The position numbers were made by a program, and so were the translations under genes. The notes beneath the pieces are model-generated. The model was not told the DNA's origin. It did not search any database and saw only the letters and a list, made by a program, of their open reading frames with translations. From Parcubacteria group bacterium GW2011_GWA2_36_10 (GTDB lineage Bacteria; Patescibacteriota; Patescibacteriia; UBA1558; GWA2-36-10), in assembly GCA_000991205.1 (NCBI GenBank), contig LBRC01000033.1:1-19176 (forward strand): 19,176 nt of DNA, in the 5' to 3' direction. Positions 8,225 through 14,071 of the stretch are shown here, piece after piece (position 1 is the stretch's first letter; the number at the start of each line of letters is the position of its first letter).

Positions 8225-10177
8225 TTATAAAGAATAAGCTAAAATACCAAACTGATAGCCATTTTTATCAGTGCTATTACTTAAATAAAAACTATCTTTT
8301 TCTAAACCTAAATAATCATAGACTTTCAAAACCGCTGCCGATCCTTTATGAGCTAAAGTCAAAATCTCTGGCCAATTATCGCCCGAAAGATCAGTCACTA
8401 CCAGTTCGGCGCCAGCCTTAAATTGGCTATTATAAGCTAAAAATTGACCCTTAGCACGTCCTTTAGGACTAAAGAGCTTAATATCCATTTTCTGATTAAC
8501 AGCTGGCGCGGTCACGATTTCTTGCCAAGTATCAGCGTTGACATCGCCGACGCTAATTTTGACGCCATCTAACATTTTCGCATCATAAGCCAAAAAATCA
8601 CTTAACTTTTGGGCAGAAAAATTCCAAGTTTTTATTTCTGGTCTATACTTGCTGGCTGGTGAGGTCACTATTTCACTGCTACCATCTTGATCAAGATCGC
8701 CGACAGCTAAATTGACACCGCCGATAAATTTATCTTCATAAGCAAAAAATTGCTGACGCAAATTCCCTTGCCAATCAAAAATTCTGACATGCGGTCCACC
8801 GTTACTTAAAGGGGCGGTGATAATTTCATCTTTGCCATCGCCATCCATATCGCCGATAGCTAAATTGACACCGCCGGTGAATTTAGCATTATAGGCCATG
8901 AATTCTGATAACACTACCCCGTCTTTATTAAAAATTCTGACAGCTAGATTGACACCACCAGTGAATTTTACATTATAAGCTAGCCATTTAGACTCTTCTT
9001 GACCTTTATCAGTCAAAATCTTAATCTCTGGCGCTAAACCTTTGTCTGGCGCCAAAATAATATTACGCGTGGCTGAAGCTTGACTTTGAGCTAGATTTAA
9101 AGCGGCGCCGACATCAATCAAGCCAGCACCCAAATCAGCTGAATTAGCGTTAGCACTCAAACTTTTAGCACTTTGTTTAATGATTTGATAAATTTCATTG
9201 GGACGAAACTGGGGAAACTGCTGCTTGATCAAAGCAGCGGTGGCTGCCACCACTGGCGCTGCCACGGAAGTGCCAGACCAACCACTGCTGTAATATTGAT
9301 TAAATTCACTATAACGCGCATCGTGAAAAACCGTGGCATAAAAATTTTCTCCTGGCGCCGAAATATCAATACACTTGGAACCAAAATTGGAAAAATTTGC
9401 TAAATGTCTATTGCTATCCAAAGCAGCTACTCCTAAAACACGATTTATTTCATCTACTTCACAGACTGGATAGCGTGGATCAGTATTTAAATCAATGCCG
9501 TTCACCTCTTCATTACCAGAAGCAGCGACTATCATCACGCCACGATCATAAGCATTTTCAATCGCCTGTTTTAGCACATCATCATAAGCCCGACCAACTA
9601 AACTAAGATTAATCACATCAGCACCATTTTCCACGGCATAATTAATCGCTTGGGATAAAACCAAGGTATTACCTTGGCCATAGTCATCTAAAATACGCAA
9701 GGGCATAATTTTCACTTGTGGTGCAATACCCAATAAACCAAGATTATTTTTAGCCGCCGCAATAATACCAGCAATCACTGTACCATGATTAACTGCTGTC
9801 CGGTCATAATTCGCAGAAAAGTTTGGCTGTGGTGAATTATCGCTATCGATAAAATCCCAACCATTTACATCATCGACATAGCTATTATTATCATCATCTT
9901 GACCATTAAAGGCTATTTCTTCACTGTTCACCCAAACATTACTTAATAAATCAATGTGATCCAGATCCATACCCGAGTCTAGAACAGCTACTACCACTTC
10001 TTTATTGACTTTTATCTCCTCTGACCAAGTTGGGCTTAAGTTTATAGTGTCAAAATAACGCTGAAAACCCATACTAGCCTCTTGAGGCTGATAAGTCTGG
10101 CTGAAAGCCAGTAAATCATGAGGAAAACTAAGCAAAAAGCTAACAAACAAAAAAGAAGAAATTAGTTTTTTAAACAC
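8225..10177 (-). CDS. secreted subtilisin-like (S8) serine protease with C-terminal FG-GAP repeats
   Basis: A 650-residue exported protein. Residues 1-26 form a signal peptide (KK, then a hydrophobic core, ending near LLAFS). The S8 catalytic triad is visible: D67 (VAVLDSG), H131 (HGTVIAG) and S304 (SGTSVAAP), with oxyanion N222 (AASGN). From about residue 380 there are FG-GAP-type blades with a 51-residue period (GG or equivalent at 436, 487, 538, 589), each with an AY-x-x-x-F-x-GGVNLA strand and calcium-type D-x-D-x-DG loops (for example 443-448). The first blade (GG at 408) is 23 residues short. The protein probably cleaves substrates at the cell surface and the repeats may bind a partner or cell wall. 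The start is a GTG chosen because it leads straight into the signal peptide; the next ATG is far downstream. Confidence 0.93.
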   Translation of the reverse strand: MFKKLISSFLFVSFLLSFPHDLLAFSQTYQPQEASMGFQRYFDTINLSPTWSEEIKVNKEVVVAVLDSGMDLDHIDLLSNVWVNSEEIAFNGQDDDNNSYVDDVNGWDFIDSDNSPQPNFSANYDRTAVNHGTVIAGIIAAAKNNLGLLGIAPQVKIMPLRILDDYGQGNTLVLSQAINYAVENGADVINLSLVGRAYDDVLKQAIENAYDRGVMIVAASGNEEVNGIDLNTDPRYPVCEVDEINRVLGVAALDSNRHLANFSNFGSKCIDISAPGENFYATVFHDARYSEFNQYYSSGWSGTSVAAPVVAATAALIKQQFPQFRPNEIYQIIKQSAKSLSANANSADLGAGLIDVGAALNLAQSQASATRNIILAPDKGLAPEIKILTDKGQEESKWLAYNVKFTGGVNLAVRIFNKDGVVLSEFMAYNAKFTGGVNLAIGDMDGDGKDEIITAPLSNGGPHVRIFDWQGNLRQQFFAYEDKFIGGVNLAVGDLDQDGSSEIVTSPASKYRPEIKTWNFSAQKLSDFLAYDAKMLDGVKISVGDVNADTWQEIVTAPAVNQKMDIKLFSPKGRAKGQFLAYNSQFKAGAELVVTDLSGDNWPEILTLAHKGSAAVLKVYDYLGLEKDSFYLSNSTDKNGYQFGILAYSL

Positions 10178-10212
10178 GAAATTTTTGTTTAATTTTTAAT
10201 TAATTTGCTTAA

Positions 10213-10242
10213 ATTATAACATAAAGACCTATAAAAATACAA
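10213..10242 (-). promoter_or_regulatory. sigma70-type promoter for the protease gene
   Basis: On the minus strand, TTGTAT (10237-10242), an 18-bp spacer and a consensus TATAAT (10213-10218). The predicted start near 10206 gives a leader of about 29 nt before the GTG at 10177. No Shine-Dalgarno is visible in that leader. It lies just past the terminator of the upstream gene, as expected for a new transcription unit. Confidence 0.55.
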
Positions 10243-10243
10243 G

Positions 10244-10288
10244 AAATAAAAAAGAGCTCCGTATCCACACAAGTTGTGAACACGGAGC
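10244..10288 (-). terminator. Rho-independent terminator of the hypothetical gene 10323-10997
   Basis: Read on the minus strand: stem GCTCCGT (10282-10288) pairing with ACGGAGC (10256-10262), an inner CACAA/TTGTG helix, then a T-rich tract (10244-10253, CTTTTTTATT). It lies 34 bp after the stop codon of the hypothetical gene and isolates it from the protease gene. Confidence 0.75.
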
Positions 10289-10322
10289 ACGGGAGACACG
10301 GAAGTATGAAAAGACTTGACAC

Positions 10323-10997
10323 TCAATACTGCTCACTGTTAAAGAAAACCACAAAAGCAAAGCCTTCCTCCTCACGCCCCCAATCATCGCGATCAGTCTG
10401 ATGATAGGCACTCAACCAACGACCAGCACCATCACAACCCAAAGCCAACAAAGAAGGAATACCGTGAGAGTCATAGATTGGTTGATGCATAACAATAATT
10501 CTCTTAAGCCCCATGGCTCTGATCTCCTCGTCTGAAAAATTGTCTCTAATCAAACAAGCTAGATCAGTACCAGGCGTAAAGAAGTGACAATGTGAGGCTC
10601 TAATACGAATTTTGTTACTGCTACGTTCACACTCTGCAAGCAATGAACCGCGGAAAATAGCAATCTCATAAGTACCATCGGGGCTAGCTTGAAAATTTTT
10701 AGAACGAAGTATTTCTGGAGCAACGCCGTCGATTGTGAATCTACGCCTCTTGAGATTTTTTAACCAATCAGAGCCGCTCGTACTGATACTACAAGATTTA
10801 ACAGAAGAATAAATAATACCATCATCTCCAATTCGCCAACGAGCCACTAGTTCGCCGCGGAGGAATTTCTTCAAACCAGCAAGCCAGGTGTTGCCATCTG
10901 ATCCAGCCAGCCTCTCCATAAGGTCATACATTGTGCCTAACATTTCTGCTGACAAATGCACGAGCTTTTGCACGATTCGACCGAGCATGGCTTCCAT
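10323..10997 (-). CDS. hypothetical protein of unusual composition (Patescibacteria-type family)
   Basis: A 224-residue soluble protein whose function I do not recognise. The N-terminal part (residues 1-50) is helical, with an LDRL/MERL-like helix, then SDGNTWLAGLKKFLRGE. I recall similar W-L-x-x-L-K-K-F-L-R-x-E N-terminal modules in uncharacterised Parcubacteria proteins, but cannot check. The rest is mixed alpha/beta with several Cys and His (for example ASHCHFF) and no clear catalytic motif. No signal peptide or membrane helix. The start is ATG 10997, not an ATG 51 bp upstream, because AAGGAAGGAGA lies 6 nt before it, the strongest ribosome site in the window. Base composition is clearly richer in GC than neighbours. 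With its own promoter, SD and terminator it looks like a well-expressed, possibly acquired, single-gene unit. It ends in TGA. Confidence 0.75.
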   Translation of the reverse strand: MEAMLGRIVQKLVHLSAEMLGTMYDLMERLAGSDGNTWLAGLKKFLRGELVARWRIGDDGIIYSSVKSCSISTSGSDWLKNLKRRRFTIDGVAPEILRSKNFQASPDGTYEIAIFRGSLLAECERSSNKIRIRASHCHFFTPGTDLACLIRDNFSDEEIRAMGLKRIIVMHQPIYDSHGIPSLLALGCDGAGRWLSAYHQTDRDDWGREEEGFAFVVFFNSEQY

Positions 10998-11003
10998 GGT
11001 CAG

Positions 11004-11014
11004 TCTCCTTCCTT
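11004..11014 (-). promoter_or_regulatory. strong Shine-Dalgarno site fixing the start at 10997
   Basis: AAGGAAGGAGA on the minus strand, 6 nt before ATG 10997. It contains AGGA and GGAG complements of the 16S 3' end. Nearly every other gene here lacks such a site, so it both decides the start and suggests high translation. Confidence 0.8.
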
Positions 11015-11046
11015 GTTTAAGGTACAAACCCAGACCTTTCTGGGAC

Positions 11047-11083
11047 ATTATATTAAAATACTAAAATTTCACATTTCTGTCAA
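11047..11083 (-). promoter_or_regulatory. promoter of the hypothetical gene 10323-10997
   Basis: On the minus strand, consensus TTGACA (11078-11083), then TATTTT (11055-11060) after a 17-bp spacer. A consensus TATAAT at 11047-11052 is an alternative -10 but would be 25 bp from this -35. Transcription would start about 40-50 nt before the ATG. Confidence 0.5.
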
Positions 11084-11084
11084 A

Positions 11085-11111
11085 CAACCCGGCGGGTGAC
11101 CCGTCGGGTTG
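11085..11111. repeat. 27-bp GC-rich palindrome
   Basis: Arms of 13 bp (CAACCCGGCGGGT and its complement with one G/T mismatch) around a single central base. It sits right upstream of the -35 box of the hypothetical gene. It could be an operator, a transcript end for the DUF3800 message or a scattered palindrome. A weaker relative (CAACC, 5-nt loop, GGTTG) is at 11162-11176. Confidence 0.75.
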
Positions 11112-11134
11112 AATTAAATTATTGGTTTATTTTT

Positions 11135-11200
11135 TAGCTAATATTAGATAAATTTTAAAACCAACCTCGCGGGTTGATTTTATGGCTAAGGTTAGATAAA
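11135..11200. repeat. degenerate tandem repeat around a short hairpin
   Basis: Two 18-bp direct copies, 11135-11152 (TAGCTAATATTAGATAAA) and 11183-11200 (TGGCTAAGGTTAGATAAA), match at 15 of 18 bases. Each follows a GGGTTGA sequence that ends a CAACC/GGTTG hairpin. The first copy contains the 10-bp palindrome CTAATATTAG and is itself enclosed by TTGGTTT (11122-11128) and AAACCAA (11158-11164). This looks like a decayed duplication of a hairpin-bearing element. Confidence 0.5.
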
Positions 11201-11202
11201 AA

Positions 11203-11345
11203 CAGATGACGCTAACGTAATTCTGGAGTCCCGCGAAGCGGGACGATAGAATCTTCTTTATAAATCAGCTAAGACTCTATCGCTTCCTGCCTGCCGGCAG
11301 GCAGGCGCTCCAGAGTTACTAGACTGCCGTGTCTCGCGTCATCTG
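11203..11345. repeat. 143-bp nested inverted-repeat element with side hairpins
   Basis: Three consecutive pairs of complementary arms are nested: 11203-11212/11336-11345 (10 of 10), 11217-11228/11308-11319 (11 of 12) and 11244-11255/11271-11282 (11 of 12), with a 15-nt apical loop. Between the arms, extra hairpins protrude: 11228-11244 (GTCCCGC/GCGGGAC), the perfect 20-bp palindrome 11286-11305 (CCTGCCTGCC and its complement), and a small AGAC/GTCT hairpin at 11321-11334. No ORF is inside. It resembles a non-autonomous palindromic element (MITE- or REP-like), or a structured 3' UTR of the DUF3800 message. Confidence 0.75.
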
Positions 11346-11370
11346 CTTTATTTTTTAAAGGAACGTTTTG

Positions 11371-11399
11371 TTGACAAAATTAAATTATCACTGTATACT
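11371..11399 (+). promoter_or_regulatory. consensus sigma70 promoter for the small RNA
   Basis: TTGACA (11371-11376), exactly 17 bp, TATACT (11394-11399). It is among the best promoter matches in the window, faces no ORF worth calling and leads straight into a structured region ending in a terminator. Predicted start is 11405-11407. Confidence 0.75.
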
Positions 11400-11405
11400 T
11401 TAGTC

Positions 11406-11510
11406 AAGTATAAATCCTTTATAAGTTGTTCTGGGTATTCCCATCCATCGGTTGGCTAGAGCCTAGACACTACAAATTTATAAGGTCGCTTCCCCGCAAG
11501 GGGCTTTTTG
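11406..11510 (+). ncRNA. probable structured small RNA adjacent to DUF3800 gene
   Basis: About 105 nt between a consensus promoter and an intrinsic terminator, with no convincing ORF. By hand folding, a closing helix pairs 11416-11429 with 11472-11485 (CCUU, AUAAG, UUGU against ACAA, UUUAU, AAGG, with single bulges). It encloses three hairpins: 11432-11443 (UGGG/UAUU/CCCA), 11445-11455 (CCA/UGG) and 11456-11466 (CUAG/AGC/CUAG), giving a multibranch fold. It is not a tRNA (no T-arm consensus), SRP RNA or tmRNA. Several computationally described RNA motifs are named DUF3800 because they neighbour genes of that family; this RNA is convergent with one. The 5' and 3' ends are inferred, and the function is unknown. 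Confidence 0.6.
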
Positions 11511-11514
11511 TTTT
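11492..11514 (+). terminator. Rho-independent terminator of the small RNA
   Basis: CCCC, GNRA-type loop GCAA, GGGG (11492-11503), then CTTTTTGTTTT. The stem is only 4 bp but all G-C with a stabilising loop. The T-tract touches the stop codon of the convergent DUF3800 gene. Read on the minus strand it has no U-tract, so it points to plus-strand transcription. Confidence 0.7.
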
Positions 11515-12163
11515 ACAGAAATTGATCATCAAGTCTAACCTTTTTTGCAAACACCTCATACCACTCAATGTTTTTGTGTTCATATTTTTGAAATACACCC
11601 CAACAAAATAAATCAACCGCCTGCAAACCATAATTTTCATGAGACAACCAATGATAAATATCCAACGAAATACTGGGTGCCAAACGACTTTCTAATTCTC
11701 GACGAATATAAAAATTAAATTCGGCGATTTCTGGTTTAGCCATCGATTTATCTATAATCAATTCAACTCTATCGCCATGATTTTTCTCAAAAGGTATTTG
11801 ATCTAGTACTTTACGAGCGATATAATTATAAACTCGTGATTTATTCTTTGATAATCGTTCAAAAACTTTCTTTTTATTTAAAGTAATTGAGTAAATGCCA
11901 AATTTGATATTTTTTGCTTTGTCAAAAAAATACTTCTTTATTTCTAAAGTAGTACCTGTCCCTTTTAACTCTTGTACTATTCTTTTTTGATGCTTAGTAT
12001 TATTCAATTTGCGACGCAAAGTGATTTTGACTGCTTTGATCAATTGGCGATTAGCATCTCGACAGCTAAAAGCTAAGATGGTAATCGTAAAAAATTTTGA
12101 AGGTTTTTTATTAACAAAATCAAAACCTAAATCCCCACTTTCATCTAAATATAAATACCACAT
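11513..12163 (-). CDS. DUF3800 domain protein
   Basis: A 216-residue soluble protein. The N-terminus MWYLYLDESGDLGF is the DUF3800 signature, with acidic residues D7, E8 and D11. The C-terminal HENYGLQAVDLFCWGVFQKYE, with its Asp, is the second conserved block. The family is thought to have an RNase-H-like fold with a metal-binding acidic centre, so a nuclease is likely, though activity is not established. D(I/K)S near residue 145 (IIDKS) may be another acidic site. I start at ATG 12163 because the motif begins there and the promoter leaves a 27-nt leader; a TTG at 12181 would add six residues. It converges on a small RNA gene. DUF3800 genes are often in accessory or phage-related regions, suggesting a defence or RNA-linked role (inference). 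Confidence 0.88.
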   Translation of the reverse strand: MWYLYLDESGDLGFDFVNKKPSKFFTITILAFSCRDANRQLIKAVKITLRRKLNNTKHQKRIVQELKGTGTTLEIKKYFFDKAKNIKFGIYSITLNKKKVFERLSKNKSRVYNYIARKVLDQIPFEKNHGDRVELIIDKSMAKPEIAEFNFYIRRELESRLAPSISLDIYHWLSHENYGLQAVDLFCWGVFQKYEHKNIEWYEVFAKKVRLDDQFL

Positions 12164-12196
12164 ATTATCACTTTTCTTCAAAAAGTTAATATCACT

Positions 12197-12225
12197 ATAT
12201 TAAAACTATGTCGATCTTTTGTCAA
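12197..12225 (-). promoter_or_regulatory. promoter of the DUF3800 gene
   Basis: On the minus strand TTGACA (12220-12225), a 17-bp spacer, TAATAT (12197-12202). The -35 box begins 4 bp after the stop codon of the upstream glycosidase gene. Start is predicted near 12190, about 27 nt before ATG 12163. Confidence 0.6.
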
Positions 12226-12228
12226 TGA

Positions 12229-13260
12229 TTATTTTTTAAACAAAGTTTTGGCGATATCCCAATACTCTGGCTGACTATGGATTTTTTGCCAATACCACCA
12301 CTCCACTCCCCAAAGATAATTTTTACTAAAACCAATATCTTGAGCATATTGCAAATTAGCTTTAAATTGCTCCACACTCATCGAAGCATCAATTTGTTTT
12401 TTTGATAAATCAATCATAGAAAAATTGGGATGGTCAGGATTAGCTGGCACCCAAGGTTCAACTTGTAATTCACTTAAAATCATATTTTCACCAAGCTTAT
12501 TGACACGCTTAGCTTTCCAAGCATAAAAACTACTAGGAATAGGATAATGAGAATAGCGAAATATCGGATTCCAAACTACACGATAAACAGTGGTCGCTAA
12601 AATATCACTTACTTTTGCTTCTCTGGTCCACATACTCAACTCTCCAGAAGCAGAAATAATAACTGGTCTAGTTTTGTCTAATTTCTTTACTAAAGCAACT
12701 TCAGTTTGTAAAAAACTTAAATCACTTTTAGGGCAAGCACCAAACCAATTTACCAAGGGCTCATTTTCTACTTGCCAAGCAACTATTTCTGGTCGATCTT
12801 GATAATGTTGCACAATTGTCGTCAACATCTGCAAAGTTTCGGTTTGAACTTCATCGCTATTTTTAGTAGCTAACCATTTTGGCGCGTGACACTCTGGCCA
12901 ACGCGGCAGACGATGACCAATGTTTATAATAAATTTAACATCTCTTTTAGCACCTGCGTCTAATAAATAATCATATTGCGAAAAATCAGAGCTACCCTCC
13001 TCTTTGGCTACTTCATCCCAATAAATTGGCAAACGAATTTGCTTAACTTGCAAATCATCTAAAATAGCAGTATATAAATCATTAACATCTAAAGCTAAAT
13101 GTTTAGCAAATTTAGTAGAAAAAGTGACGCCCCACAAATCGGCATCTGATCTTAAAGCAATATTGTTTGGATAATGTTTAGCAAATTTAAATATATAAAA
13201 AACAAAGCCTAATAAAATAAGACTCAAAATTATTTTCCAATGTTTAATAAAAAAATCCAT
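12229..13260 (-). CDS. membrane-anchored clan-A glycoside hydrolase (cellulase/GH5-like)
   Basis: A 343-residue protein with an N-terminal signal anchor (residues 8-26) and a TIM-barrel glycosidase domain facing outward. RLPIYWDEV (76-84) matches the barrel's early strand, AWQVENEP (161-168) has the N-E-P acid/base motif with E167, and ILSELQVEPW (261-270) has the probable nucleophile E264. GVEWWYW (318-324) lines the end of the sugar site. These two glutamates after strands 4 and 7 define clan GH-A. Family (GH5, GH39, GH42-like) and substrate cannot be settled. I use ATG 13260, directly after the stop of the transporter fragment (TAAT-ATG), rather than an ATG 27 bp upstream inside it. It may trim or remodel surface glycan, or digest host or environmental polysaccharide. 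Confidence 0.85.
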   Translation of the reverse strand: MDFFIKHWKIILSLILLGFVFYIFKFAKHYPNNIALRSDADLWGVTFSTKFAKHLALDVNDLYTAILDDLQVKQIRLPIYWDEVAKEEGSSDFSQYDYLLDAGAKRDVKFIINIGHRLPRWPECHAPKWLATKNSDEVQTETLQMLTTIVQHYQDRPEIVAWQVENEPLVNWFGACPKSDLSFLQTEVALVKKLDKTRPVIISASGELSMWTREAKVSDILATTVYRVVWNPIFRYSHYPIPSSFYAWKAKRVNKLGENMILSELQVEPWVPANPDHPNFSMIDLSKKQIDASMSVEQFKANLQYAQDIGFSKNYLWGVEWWYWQKIHSQPEYWDIAKTLFKK

Positions 13261-13261
13261 A

Positions 13262-13711
13262 TTAAAAAGCCAGAAAATACAAACCAATACTAATCAAAAG
13301 TACGGCTGTTAATTTTTGTATAACTACTTTAGTAGAAATATTTTCTTTTAATAAATTAGGATAAAAGACGGAAATCAAGCCACCTAAAACTAATAAAAAG
13401 GCATATTGTACACCTTGCAGGGCATTGACTAAGGCGACCGAGCCTAAAAAGATAGCATAATTTTGTAATAAAAACCCGATAGCGGCAATTGCTTGATTGG
13501 TAAATAACAAAAATCCTTTGCCACCATGAATTTTTTTTAAGCCATGAATAATTTCTTTTCTTTGTTCTTTCGGTAAGAGCAAAGCACAGCCAGCTAAAAA
13601 AGTACCAATTCTGACCCAAATAAAAGCACTCAAAAATTCTTGCGTTTGATAAGTATATTTGGTGCCCACAAAAAATATCGCAAACAGTAATCCAGCGCCG
13701 ATCGCGGTCAT
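13262..13711 (-). CDS. EamA/DMT-family transporter, C-terminal half (split gene)
   Basis: 149 residues with five hydrophobic helices (about 1-18, 27-45, 62-88, 89-112 and 128-148), matching the second five-helix repeat of an EamA drug/metabolite transporter. AIFFVGTKYTY and FIWVRIGTFLAG are typical of the Patescibacteria-like EamA proteins I remember. The ATG overlaps the stop codon of the N-terminal half (ATGA, 13708-13711). The natural linker and the fifth helix of the first repeat are absent from both halves. Either a deletion plus frame loss has broken one gene, or the halves are made separately by coupled reinitiation and assemble. I favour a broken gene, but the ATGA overlap leaves expression possible. 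Substrate unknown. Confidence 0.75.
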   Translation of the reverse strand: MTAIGAGLLFAIFFVGTKYTYQTQEFLSAFIWVRIGTFLAGCALLLPKEQRKEIIHGLKKIHGGKGFLLFTNQAIAAIGFLLQNYAIFLGSVALVNALQGVQYAFLLVLGGLISVFYPNLLKENISTKVVIQKLTAVLLISIGLYFLAF

Positions 13712-14055
13712 GATAGATCACCTAAAAATAAAATAGATAAACTAATAGTAAAAACTGGAATGGCTCCGCCGATCAAGGGAATTATTTTTGAAGTATCGCC
13801 TAGTTTTAAAGCTCGATACAAAAGTAAAAGTGCAAAAGGAAAAATAGCTCCAACTATTAAATTAATGACCAGCCAATAAAATCCCGGCCAATGCAAGGCC
13901 CAAGGTGCAGCCAGCAAAACTATCAGACCTAAAATGCTGACTAAAAAAGTATAAGTCTTAGCACTAGGGACTATTTTGTCTAGCAAAAATTTATCAGCTA
14001 AATTCACTAGCGCTAAAATAAGATAGGCAAAAATTGCAATAATCAACCAATTCAT
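13708..14055 (-). CDS. EamA/DMT-family transporter, N-terminal half (split gene)
   Basis: 115 residues with four hydrophobic helices: about 2-25, 35-53, 58-82 and 90-112. It corresponds to helices 1-4 of an EamA transporter: ALVNLADKFLLDK after helix 1, LLYRALKLGDTSKIIPLIGGAIPVF at helix 3/4, and LFLGD at the end, where the family normally has L-G-E followed by helix 5. The reading frame closes at TGA three codons after LFLGD (GDLS). The second half follows in the next frame with a 4-bp overlap. The full family protein has ten helices and about 290-300 residues; both halves together total 264 residues and nine helices. It lies 16 bp after the OLD-family nuclease gene, so is likely cotranscribed. 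Confidence 0.75.
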   Translation of the reverse strand: MNWLIIAIFAYLILALVNLADKFLLDKIVPSAKTYTFLVSILGLIVLLAAPWALHWPGFYWLVINLIVGAIFPFALLLLYRALKLGDTSKIIPLIGGAIPVFTISLSILFLGDLS

Positions 14056-14071
14056 AAAATTATTTTATTTT

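Noticed and set aside
9173..9606. two short plus-strand ORFs opposite the protease
   Set aside because: Both are antisense to well-supported catalytic regions and have His/Leu-rich shadow sequence.
10323..10325. UGA recoded as glycine (as in Gracilibacteria/SR1)
   Set aside because: UGA ends the hypothetical gene exactly before a good terminator, and all long genes are free of in-frame UGA.
11416..11485. cloverleaf-like folding region as a tRNA
   Set aside because: The closing helix is much longer than 7 bp, there is no TTC-type T-arm, no plausible anticodon arm and no CCA-side features.
11426..11611. 61-residue plus-strand ORF starting inside the small RNA
   Set aside because: It crosses the terminator, runs antisense to the DUF3800 coding region, has no ribosome site and shows no protein-like pattern.
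13356..13721. 121-residue minus-strand ORF over the transporter
   Set aside because: It lies in another frame of the C-terminal EamA half, and its composition (many Cys, Arg, Trp) is typical of an out-of-frame shadow.
13700..13730. programmed ribosomal frameshift in the EamA gene
   Set aside because: No slippery heptamer at the joint, and the missing helix 5 and linker could not be restored by shifting frames.
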